From positions 1 through 10,404 of the forward strand of contig JAGOUF010000040.1 in the NCBI GenBank assembly GCA_018061385.1: a DNA stretch of 10,404 nucleotides. Reading direction: 5' to 3'. The position numbers were made by a program, and so were the translations under genes. Source of the DNA: Chitinophagaceae bacterium. Lineage in GTDB: Bacteria > Bacteroidota > Bacteroidia > Chitinophagales > Chitinophagaceae. The notes below the pieces were generated by a model. That model made no database searches and was not told the DNA's origin. It was given only the letters and a program-made list of their open reading frames with translations. This document shows positions 1 to 8,700 of the stretch, piece by piece. Positions within the stretch are counted from its first letter, which is position 1; every line of letters starts with the position of its first letter.

Positions 1-3000
1 CTTTTAGTTTGTAATACACCTTGTTGTTGTTAGCTAAAGCATTTACATCAGTAAAAGTATACGTATTGGTTACATTGTTGTTTCCGGTAGCTTTTACTTG
101 GCCAATTGAATTAAAGTTTTTACCATCAACTGAAGCGTGTACTTCAAACAAACGAGCATTTTTCTCAGTAGCAGTTTGCCACATTAAGTCGGCATTTAAA
201 CCATTGTTTTTACCAATAAAGGTAGCAAGTTTAACTGGCACTGTGCTAGCTGCTGTAACAAAAACGGTGTCATAAAAAGTACCACAAGCATTGGTGTATG
301 AAGCCACATAAGCATAAATACCAGGAGTTGTCCAAGGGCCAACAGTGGTGCGCGGAGTTGAGCTTACAGGCGAACCCGCTAAAGTCCATCCAAAACCAGT
401 TAATGTAGTTGGGCTTGGAACAGTAACACCTGTATTTACAATATTTGGGTCTTGAGGATTGGTTGCACTACTTACAACCCAATTGGTTGGTGTGTTTAGG
501 TCGTTACCAATTAATTTAAGTCCACATGTGCTTGTTGATGTTGGCATAAATCCTGACCAATCCAATGCAGTAACACCAGCAGCAGCAGGGAAAGTGTAAC
601 TAGAGTTACCACTGTAGGTAACAACATCAATAATTCCCCCTGAAGAGTTTTTCAATATACGTCCTGTAGGGGTTATTCCTGAATCGAAAGTACCTGTGTA
701 ACTACCATTTCCTAGATAGTAGAAGTTAGTAGATGAATTCACACTTGCTCCTACTGTACCTACTGCAATAATAGCAGTTCCATTAGGGCTTAAAATAGTT
801 CCAGTAGGGAAGGTATGCGTGCTAATTAATGTAGTTGCATTCCATTGTTCTAATATAAATCCTCCTAAATCAGAGTTAGGTACACCTGTTATCTCAACAT
901 AATCATCAGCAACGTGGTACGCAGGCCAGCCTCCGACTGGAGCTCCGGTAGTGGTTTTAAAATGACAAACTTCTGTAAACATAAATCCGCCACCAGGAAA
1001 TAAAGTCGAATTAGCTTGAATTACAACCGTATCATTAGGGCCTGAAACATTGAAGTTGCGTTGAACCACCGATAAAATTGGTTGAACCACTATGGCTGAA
1101 TTGATAATCAAGGTATCATTACTTAGCGCATTATTTACGCCATTAGGCTCAATATAAGCAGTTAAATTGTAGGTTCCTGGAGCAGATAAATCGATATTGC
1201 TGTTAAATGCAATAACAGATGCACTAACGGCTAAAGTCCCAGTATTCAATACCAAATTACCGTTTGAGTTAACAGGTCCTGTAATGTTCCATCTAATGGT
1301 TAAAGGGTCAACCGCAAAATCAACAGTACTTCCAATTAAGTTTCTCACTTCTAAAAATATAGAATCGGTAGTGCTATAACAAGCACTAGAGCGTTTTAAA
1401 CTTGCGTCTAATAACCTTATGTCGCCAGAAATACCAGTAAACTCGTATGCACCAGCATCAGGTGTGGTAGTTGATCTAATGTTACCATTAATATCGGTTA
1501 AAACACCTATTGGTGTTCCAATATTATCTGCATTGATTGATAGTGGTGTTAAATTACCCAAAGCAGAAGCTGTAAATACAGGGTTAACAGCAACAGAGTT
1601 TGAATCTAATAAACTAGCAGTTCTCCAGTCGGCCAAAGTGGTTTGGTTGGCACCTACAAATCCTATAAAGTTAGTTCCGCCAGTTGCATCCATGTGTAAA
1701 ACATTGTAATTAGAAGCTACCGTAGGAGAAACAGCACTTGCATATATCAAATGTTTTGCTCCAGTTCCAGTACCTCTAATGCTTATGATATTGTTTTTAA
1801 AGTCATGGTTAGTAGGGGCAGTACTTATAAATATAGCCCTAACGGTACCGGTACTAGATTGTAAGTTTAAATCAATGGTGTTATGATAAAACTTCATACC
1901 ATCTCTTGTACCTAGTAAATAATAACCATACATCAAACCAGTAGTATTAATGTTATATAAGGTATTGTTAGTAAACTCTGTTTCAAAACCAGTGGTATTT
2001 ACACATGTGGTAACATAAACAGGGTATGCAGTATACGTTCCATTACCTGCATCGTGTATTTTATTGTTGGTTACTTTAATATTACGAGCTGTAGCTAAGT
2101 ATATACCATAAAAAGTACTCAAGGTTGTTCTGTTAGCTCTGTTTATATCATTGTTATGCACAACAATACTATCAGCATTTGATAGGTACACACCATAAAG
2201 GTAAAAGTCTCTAATAATATTGTTACTAATATTGTGCCCAGCATTATTTAAATAACTCGCTTCTCCAATAAAATTAACGCTATAATATCCACCTATAACC
2301 TCATTGTTAGTAAATGTTATAAAACGGGCGTTGTTACCAGCGGTAGTAGCTGCTGCTATTGAACCCGATGCAACAAAACCAGCATTGGTTGTTCCTGTAG
2401 AGGTGGTACCTACGTTTATAACATTATGTGTAAAGGTTAAATAACTAGATTGGTTAGTAACATGTATACCAAAGCCTGCGTATCCAGTAGTTCCAACAAT
2501 ATTAAAGCTATCTAAAGTTACATACGAAGTATTGTTAAACGAAACTAGTGGACTAACACTACCTGTAATGGTGTTGCCATTTCCGTTAAATGTAATGGTA
2601 TTGGTTGCTGATGCATTTGGTATGTTTCCAAATTGAACACCCGCATCATAAGGGCCGCTATTGCTAATTACATTGAACGTAACTGGGCCAGTTACACCTA
2701 CACACTTTAATTCTTCAATAAGTGAAGCAAAATCGGTATAGTTGGTGCTGGTTTGTGCCGCATTTTTATTAATGGTATATGTTCCACTAAATGGAGTAGT
2801 AGTTGTTCTTACTGTTACCGCAGCAGAAGTGTCGTAATTTGATAAACAACTTACAATACATTTATACCAGTTTGTTGTAGTTTGTGAGCGAGATAATGCT
2901 CTTAAAGTATCATTTAATAATGGAGCATAAGTTCCTGTTGCACCCGATGTAGAAACCAACCATTGGTATTTTAAACCAAGTGCGTTTGTTGCACTATCAA

Positions 3001-5281
3001 TATTTAAATTAATGGTTTGTGTAGCACAAGCATAACTCACATTGCTAATCGCATTACCAGCATCAGGTGTTCCGCTACAGCTAAGTGCTGTGGTAAACTC
3101 GTAAGCACCAATATCTGGTAATGATAATGATCTAGGAGCGTTATCAATATCTGTGGTTACACCAACAGCAGTTCCTAAATTATCTAATGGAACAGAGAGA
3201 GGCTTTAAATTACCAGCGGCTAAGTTTGTAAACTGTGGGTTTATATCATTTGAGTTAGCATCTTGTCCAGAAGCTGTTTGCCAATCGGCTAAACTAACCC
3301 TTGTTGCTGCGTTCCAATAACCAACATTGTTATTTGAAGTGGTGTTTACAATAATATTATTGTTGTCGGAGTTAAATGAGGCAGACGCAGTGGTAACATA
3401 TATACCTGTTTTTATACCAGTACCACCACCAGAAATATTAATAATGTTATTTTTTACATTAACATTAGTAATAGCTACACTTAAAAACAAAGCCCTAATT
3501 GCACTAGTACTTGCAGTGGGAACATCGTATTGAATAGTATTATGATAAATATTTACGTTGTTTAATGCTGTTGTAAGGCTATATATACCGTAAAAGATAC
3601 CAGCAGTTTGTCCAACATTGTAAATTAAATTATTTGATATTTCGGTTTCGTAACCAGTGCTATTAACACAATTTGCAATATAAATAGGGTAGGCACTGTA
3701 TGAGGCAGCCCCAAAATCGTGCAATTTATTTTTCTGTATTTTCAAGAATCTACTTGTGCTTGAATAGATTGCATATAAAGTAGTTAAAGTTGATCTACTG
3801 GCACGATTGACATCATTATTTACGATTTCAATACTATCGCCATGTAACACATAAACACCATAAGTATAAAAATCTCTAAAAATATTGTTTGCTACATGGT
3901 GTCCATAATTATTTGAATAGCCAGTATTGCCTATTAAGTTAAAGCTATAATACCCGCCAATAATTTCGTTGTTAGTAAAAGTGATGTATTGGGCGTTATT
4001 TCCCACAGTAGTAGCAGCAGTTGGCGAACCAGATGCAGCAAAACCATAGTTAGTGGTAGTTGTGGCGGTAGTATTAACGCTTATAGTATTACGATTAAAA
4101 GTTAAGTGATGCGAGCCACCAGTAACATGCACGCCACCTCCCACAAAGGCAGGTCCACCCAAAATAGTGAAGCTATCTAAAGTAACATAATTAACGTTAT
4201 TAAAACTAACAATTGGGCTTACCGTGCTTGATATTGTAGCACCATTACCATTAAAGGTTATGGTATTAATTGATGATGTTCCGGCAATTGAAGCAAATGC
4301 TAAATTACCTGCGTATGGGCCTGCTGTTGGGTTTACATTAAAAACAACCGGACCACAAACGCCAAATGCACTTAAATCGTTGGCTGCCGCAGCAATAGTT
4401 GCATAATCAGCACCAACACCGCCAATGGTAAAAGTACCAGATAAAGCAGACCTTAAAACCACGCTAACTGTATCGTCAGTATTAACGGTGTCTGGAAAAA
4501 AGTTAGGGAACTCCGTCCAAGCTTTTATAGCTTGCACTGTATTTCCAAAGCTCCTATTGCCAAGTGTTATTATTGTATCATTAGGATATAAACTACCACC
4601 AAAAGTATCAAGTGGTGAAACCCATGAGATTGGTGTTTGAGGTATTCCATCAATTGTCCAAGCAATGTTTACATTGTTTAATACATTGTTTCCATTGTTT
4701 CTTAATTTAACTTTTATGTCGTGGTTACCCGCGCAAAATGATTTTGGTGAAACAAATTCTGAAATTCCAGCGTTATTGGGAGCAGGTGTAACAGGCTTAT
4801 ATACACCTATTTCAAAAAATGCTGGATTAGTTCCCGCCAAACTATTAAATCTTATTTTTGTTGTGTTTACTGTTGTAAAAGAGATAGAGTCACTCGTATT
4901 TATTGCAGAAGGTGAAGGGGTGTAACCAGACTGAATAGTTGTGTAAGCAGAACCGTTCCAATACTCAATTGTACAAGACGTAAATGCCCTTGAGGCTTTG
5001 TGAAATACCACTTTGTTTATAGATACAGGAGTAGGCCAAGTGTATTCAATCCATCCATTAGTAGAAACCCAACCCCATGTAACGAAATCGTTATCATTAT
5101 AGCTGGCAGGGGCATATTGTGTTGCACCACCTCCGCTATGCGTGGCTATTGCTGTTAGTGCTAAGTTACTTGATTGCCCGAAAGCAGTTGCTGAAAATAA
5201 TGTAGCAAGCAGCAAAAAGAATGTAGCTTGTACATTAATAGAAAATGTTTTTGTTAGTCGATGTTTGTTGAGTTTTTGCAT
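1..5281 (-). CDS. Giant secreted multidomain beta-helix protein, 3' end beyond left edge (partial)
   Basis: The frame is open for 1760 codons from an ATG at 5281 to the left edge. An in-frame TAA at 5306-5308, 27 nt upstream, makes this ATG the first usable start. There is no Shine-Dalgarno sequence, which is common in Bacteroidota. Residues 1-35 form a signal peptide: basic start, hydrophobic core FFLLLATLF, likely cleavage near AFG/QS. Approximate domain order: F5/8 type C (discoidin-like) 38-160; CARDB-like 165-278; beta-helix 1 281-729, ending GAYEF; Ig-like with paired Cys 735-828; beta-helix 2 832-1281, ending GAYEF; CARDB-like 1285-1395; lamin-tail-like 1436-1590 (DDYVEITGV, then a GTILSPNGTAIIAVG strand); PKD/Ig-like 1610-1678; fibronectin-like 1680-1760, cut by the edge. 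That last domain directly precedes the T9SS tail in the neighbouring gene, so a sorting domain is expected left of the window. The role is inferred as cell-surface or released binding or adhesion. No catalytic motif was seen, and a polysaccharide-lyase-like activity of the helices cannot be excluded. Confidence 0.5.
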   Translation of the reverse strand, partial: MQKLNKHRLTKTFSINVQATFFLLLATLFSATAFGQSSNLALTAIATHSGGGATQYAPASYNDNDFVTWGWVSTNGWIEYTWPTPVSINKVVFHKASRAFTSCTIEYWNGSAYTTIQSGYTPSPSAINTSDSISFTTVNTTKIRFNSLAGTNPAFFEIGVYKPVTPAPNNAGISEFVSPKSFCAGNHDIKVKLRNNGNNVLNNVNIAWTIDGIPQTPISWVSPLDTFGGSLYPNDTIITLGNRSFGNTVQAIKAWTEFPNFFPDTVNTDDTVSVVLRSALSGTFTIGGVGADYATIAAAANDLSAFGVCGPVVFNVNPTAGPYAGNLAFASIAGTSSINTITFNGNGATISSTVSPIVSFNNVNYVTLDSFTILGGPAFVGGGVHVTGGSHHLTFNRNTISVNTTATTTTNYGFAASGSPTAATTVGNNAQYITFTNNEIIGGYYSFNLIGNTGYSNNYGHHVANNIFRDFYTYGVYVLHGDSIEIVNNDVNRASRSTLTTLYAIYSSTSRFLKIQKNKLHDFGAASYSAYPIYIANCVNSTGYETEISNNLIYNVGQTAGIFYGIYSLTTALNNVNIYHNTIQYDVPTASTSAIRALFLSVAITNVNVKNNIINISGGGTGIKTGIYVTTASASFNSDNNNIIVNTTSNNNVGYWNAATRVSLADWQTASGQDANSNDINPQFTNLAAGNLKPLSVPLDNLGTAVGVTTDIDNAPRSLSLPDIGAYEFTTALSCSGTPDAGNAISNVSYACATQTINLNIDSATNALGLKYQWLVSTSGATGTYAPLLNDTLRALSRSQTTTNWYKCIVSCLSNYDTSAAVTVRTTTTPFSGTYTINKNAAQTSTNYTDFASLIEELKCVGVTGPVTFNVISNSGPYDAGVQFGNIPNASATNTITFNGNGNTITGSVSPLVSFNNTSYVTLDSFNIVGTTGYAGFGIHVTNQSSYLTFTHNVINVGTTSTGTTNAGFVASGSIAAATTAGNNARFITFTNNEVIGGYYSVNFIGEASYLNNAGHNISNNIIRDFYLYGVYLSNADSIVVHNNDINRANRTTLSTFYGIYLATARNIKVTNNKIHDAGNGTYTAYPVYVTTCVNTTGFETEFTNNTLYNINTTGLMYGYYLLGTRDGMKFYHNTIDLNLQSSTGTVRAIFISTAPTNHDFKNNIISIRGTGTGAKHLIYASAVSPTVASNYNVLHMDATGGTNFIGFVGANQTTLADWRTASLLDSNSVAVNPVFTASALGNLTPLSINADNIGTPIGVLTDINGNIRSTTTPDAGAYEFTGISGDIRLLDASLKRSSACYSTTDSIFLEVRNLIGSTVDFAVDPLTIRWNITGPVNSNGNLVLNTGTLAVSASVIAFNSNIDLSAPGTYNLTAYIEPNGVNNALSNDTLIINSAIVVQPILSVVQRNFNVSGPNDTVVIQANSTLFPGGGFMFTEVCHFKTTTGAPVGGWPAYHVADDYVEITGVPNSDLGGFILEQWNATTLISTHTFPTGTILSPNGTAIIAVGTVGASVNSSTNFYYLGNGSYTGTFDSGITPTGRILKNSSGGIIDVVTYSGNSSYTFPAAAGVTALDWSGFMPTSTSTCGLKLIGNDLNTPTNWVVSSATNPQDPNIVNTGVTVPSPTTLTGFGWTLAGSPVSSTPRTTVGPWTTPGIYAYVASYTNACGTFYDTVFVTAASTVPVKLATFIGKNNGLNADLMWQTATEKNARLFEVHASVDGKNFNSIGQVKATGNNNVTNTYTFTDVNALANNNKVYYKLK
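1439..2788 (-). repeat. Beta-helix module copy 2 of the downstream gene
   Basis: Residues 832-1281 start SGTYTINK and repeat the landmarks of copy 1 in the same order: TITFNGNG, SYVTLDSF, NNARFITFTNNEVIGGYYS, NNDINRANR and GAYEF. The close spacing indicates an internal duplication. Between the copies sits an unrelated Ig-like domain of about 95 residues with several Cys, so the duplicated unit is separated rather than directly abutting. Confidence 0.5.
3095..4441 (-). repeat. Beta-helix module copy 1 of the downstream gene
   Basis: Residues 281-729 run from SGTFTIGG through TITFNGNG, a VTLDSF strand, NNAQYITFTNNEIIGGYYS and NNDVNRASR to a closing GAYEF. They align along nearly their full length with residues 832-1281 of the same protein, with GAYEF motifs 552 residues apart. 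The repeated N-N-x-I/V turns spaced along the segment are typical of right-handed parallel beta-helices. Confidence 0.5.
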
Positions 5282-5347
5282 AATATTTAAATTTAGAATT
5301 CTGTATTAATAATTGTTTTAGTTATGTTTTTGTTGTCTGTTTGCCTT

Positions 5348-5369
5348 GAGCGCCAGTATTCGCTCTGGC
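5348..5369 (-). repeat. Two interleaved inverted repeats in the leader (hairpin switch or pseudoknot-like)
   Basis: Two 5-bp perfect inverted repeats are interleaved: GAGCG (5348-5352) with CGCTC (5361-5365), and GCCAG (5352-5356) with CTGGC (5365-5369). They share single bases at each junction. The pairs cross, so both stems cannot form as ordinary nested hairpins. Either they are mutually exclusive, or they form a strained H-type pseudoknot. The element is a GC-rich island in AT-rich DNA, 67-88 nt upstream of the ATG at 5281. A regulatory role is only inferred. Confidence 0.5.
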
Positions 5370-5428
5370 TTATACATTTAATTTAATTGTGTTTTTGAAA
5401 ATTGTAAAACCGTTTTTTAGTTTATTTT

Positions 5429-5448
5429 AACTGTTCTGATTAACAGTT
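5429..5448. repeat. Perfect 7-bp inverted repeat upstream of the downstream gene
   Basis: AACTGTT (5429-5435) and AACAGTT (5442-5448) are perfect inverted copies separated by six bases. They could be an operator half-site pair or a weak hairpin. No T-tract and GC-poor arms make an intrinsic terminator unlikely. In AT-rich DNA a 7-bp match could also arise by chance. Confidence 0.5.
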
Positions 5449-5680
5449 TTTAATTGTTAATTTTTGTGCAGCTAAGATATTAAATAAATGATGCTGCGAC
5501 ATTTTATAGATGTTTATAAATACAAATCGGTTGTGTTTTGTTTGCCATCTAATTCAATTTATATATAAGTAATACATTATTAAGATATTATAATAATGAT
5601 AATAGGATTAAAATTTAGTTAAAATGTATTTATTAATTCCCGCTTTGGTTAAAGTTAAGCCATGTTAAAGCTTAGCCAAT

Positions 5681-5710
5681 AAAAAAGCGCCCCGATTTCG
5701 GGGCGCTTTT
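5681..5710 (-). terminator. Intrinsic terminator of the upstream beta-helix gene
   Basis: A perfect 8-bp GC-rich stem (GCGCCCCG at 5687-5694 with CGGGGCGC at 5699-5706) closes a four-base loop. On the minus strand it is followed by six T residues (complement of 5681-5686), and the flanking A and T runs extend the stem. It begins about 40 nt after the stop at 5750. It should end transcription of the upstream gene and so separate it from the downstream giant gene. On the plus strand only four T follow the stem, so any reverse activity would be weaker, and no plus-strand gene approaches it. Confidence 0.5.
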
Positions 5711-5749
5711 AATAAAAAGATTAACTTAAAATTAAACTTAAACTTAATC

Positions 5750-8700
5750 TTATTGTTTAACTAATTTTTGCACAGATGTGTTACCATTCTGTGTAACTTT
5801 AACAAAGTAAACGCCTTGGCTTAATTGGTTTAAGTTAAGTTCTACTTTATTAGTATTGGCAGTGGTGTTGTAAACATTTACACCATCAACGCTTACAATT
5901 TCGATAGTAGCTTTAGTGTTATCAGTTAAACTTACCGTTACATTATTATTAAACGGATTAGGATAAACTTCAACACTTGTTTGGTTAGCATTATTATTAC
6001 TTAAAACAACAATATTACTCCATTCAAATTCACCATTCACATCAATCATTTTAAGTTTGTAATATACTTTGTTGTTGTTAGCTAAAGCATTAATATCAGT
6101 GAAGTTGTAATTTGAAACACTATTGGTATTTCCTTTAGCTTTAACTTCGCCAATTGCATGGTAGTTTTTACCATCAACAGCAGCATACACTTCAAACATG
6201 CTTGCATTTTTCTCGGTAGCAGTTTGCCACATTAAGTCAGCATTTTTATTGCTGGCCTTACCAATAAAGGTTACCAATTTAACAGGTAATGGAGTAAGTG
6301 CATCGGTTGCTAAGAACTGACCAAAAGTACTTACATAAGTAGCTTTAATAGTTTTTGCAGTCAAGTCTACAGTATCTGCGGTGTTAAAGTTATAAGTACT
6401 CCAATAACTAATATCGTTACGAGAAATACGTAATGCACTTTCGGTAGGGTTGGTACCAATTTGAGCTGGTTTGTAATGTAAATCCATATCAAATAAATAA
6501 CCACCAAATCCACTAGCAACAGCATCAATATACACATTGCTATAGTTTAATAATGGATTAGCATTAGGGTTTCTAACACCTGTGTATTGTCTAACCGTTA
6601 CACTTGTAGGTACGCTCGAAAACATATCATAAGTAAAAGTAGCAACAGTATCAGTACCAAATAAGAAAGCCTGTCTACCACCAGCAACCGGAGTTGCAGG
6701 AACAGCAGTAGCCAAAGGTGGAATAGAGGTAGGAGTTACTTCGTAAGCACCTAAATCTGGAACACCTGCAGCAGGAGTTTGCGGACGAGCAACATTGTTT
6801 ACATCATTTAAAGCTAAACCTAAATGTGTACCTCTGCCATTAATAGCCCACACTGCAGAATCTGCTGCATTTGGTGTTAAGTTAGTTGCCGAAGTAAATG
6901 CTGATCTGTAATTAATTGAGTTACGCTCTAAACCTTGGTAAGTTGTTCTCATGTCTGGTAAAGAACGTGCAGAAACAGCGTAATAAGGAGTAGTACCAGT
7001 TGATGAAACCAAGTTATAATCAGAAGTCATGTATAATGAACTAGGGGCAGCGCTAAAGTAGTAAGCATAAGCACCAGTAGCACTAAATACATTGTTCATT
7101 ACACGGAAGCTAGGCTGCAATGTAGTTGCATATCCTACATAAAAATAACCGTTACCAGTTGAGAAACTATTGTGTACAATATCTTGGTTATTAGTACCCG
7201 TTTGGCCAGTATAAATGTAAGTAGAAGTACTTCCAGAAAAACGGTTGTTAGCAACTATTGATTTATTGGCAGGTGCATTATTACTGTAATACATGTACAA
7301 ATAAATTGTTTTACTTGAGTTACCCTGCCATACATTGTTTGTGTATGTAAATGCAGAGTCGCAATAATAATGGTACATGTAGTTTGTAGTAGTACCTCCG
7401 GCTGGTTGTATAAAAGTATTGTTTGTAACCTTAGCACCTACGCTGTAATAAATGTAATATAACGGAGTGTAATAAAAATTGGTAAACGTGTTACCACTAA
7501 TAATAGAGTTACTGTGGTAGGCTGTTCTCGAAGAACCATATAACCTAATACCATAATAAGAGCCATCAAAAGCATTGTCCATTAAAGCCAATCCATTACC
7601 TGTATATGCTGTAGTGTATAAGGTATAATGAGAAGCAGTAACAGTAGCACCATCATACATAGGAGCACTAATTTTACAGTTTCTAATGGTATCAAAATTA
7701 CAGTTATTGTCTAACAATAAGGTATAACCACTAGTTGTATTGTTGGTTTGGTTAATGCTAACTTTATCAAAAATATAATGGTTTGCATTGTTGCTAAATC
7801 TAACCACATAATTGGCATTACTTGCAATAATAACCGAGTCGGCATTGTTTGCTTGCGATTTAAACGTGATGGTGTTAGCAGCACTAGCACCAGTAGCTTG
7901 GGTTAATAAAACTTGTCCATTGTAAGTTCCAGTTTTAATGTTAAAGATAACAGAACCACCAATACCACGACCAGCAATTGCACCAGCAGCATCGCTTACC
8001 GAAGTAAAATCACTTGGAGCAACACCCACAACGTAAGTACCAATTAAAGGCGGATTTAAGGTTGTTGACAATGTATCATTACTTGGGTTGCCATCTGCCA
8101 TAAAATTAGGTGTAGATGTGTACACTTTAATATTATTAGCACCATTACCTAAAGTAATTTGGTTAAAGTTATTAAATATAACAGTTGTTGTACCGCATGA
8201 TGGTAAAGTGCCTGTCCAGCTTTGTGTTACTGGAGTACCATTGTTTAATGTGTATGCTACATTAAAACTAGTTACCGTATTGCCACCATTATTACGCACA
8301 CGTACTGCTAAATCTTGAGCACCCAATGTAATAGGAGCGGTAGGATAAGGCATAGCCTCAACTTGTAAATCAAGAGCAACACTTTGGTATTCATAAGCAC
8401 CTAAGTTAGGCTCGTTAGCACGTGGTGTTTCATTGATGTCATTATTCACCAATCCATTTGTATTTACACCTCTAATACATCCGTTTGTTATTGCAAGGTT
8501 TGTTGCGCTTACAAATGTAGGAGCAGCATTAAACGATGAATCACCACCTCTAGTATTGGTATTGTAGTTAGTTGGGTTATAAAATGCACCTCGGTAAATT
8601 AGGTTTCCTGTAGTAGTATTTGTTGCATTCCAATATTGGTTATAGTTTACAACATTACCAGTTGGGTTTGCAGCAAAATAAGCAGGAACGTAAGAGCCAT

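Larger units (their letters stand above)
5282..5680. other. ~400-bp AT-rich intergenic region, presumed promoter and leader of the downstream gene
   Basis: No ORF with coding character is present on either strand. The region is visibly more AT-rich than the flanking genes. Because a terminator closes the upstream gene, the promoter of the gene starting at 5281 should lie here. The best match I find to the Bacteroidota promoter (-33 TTTG, -7 TAnnTTTG) is weak: minus-strand TTTA (5650-5653) and TACATTTT (5621-5628), with 21 nt between them. If it is real, the leader would be over 300 nt. Two inverted-repeat elements lie between this site and the start and are listed separately. No Shine-Dalgarno sequence precedes the ATG. 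Confidence 0.5.

Noticed and set aside
1419..1709. Plus-strand ORFs of 60-96 codons across the window (for example 1419-1709, 4665-4925, 9489-9755)
   Set aside because: All lie antisense inside the two giant genes, show no recognisable domain or plausible start context, and arise from low stop density opposite repetitive Asn/Thr/Val-rich coding sequence.
1439..4441. CRISPR array or insertion sequence as the cause of repeats
   Set aside because: The repeats are long, diverged and in frame within a coding region. There are no short identical repeats with unique spacers, no terminal inverted repeats and no transposase.
1439..4441. Pectate-lyase or other polysaccharide-lyase catalytic function for the beta-helices
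   Set aside because: The fold suggests such families, but I could not identify a convincing catalytic residue set, so no enzyme activity is assigned.
2..5281. Frameshift or pseudogene in the downstream gene
   Set aside because: Landmarks at the start, both GAYEF motifs and the C-terminal block all lie in the same frame, and I found no stop within it.
7255..7437. Minus-strand 60-codon ORF
   Set aside because: It overlaps module C in another frame on the same strand. Its content follows from the Tyr-rich codons of the real gene.
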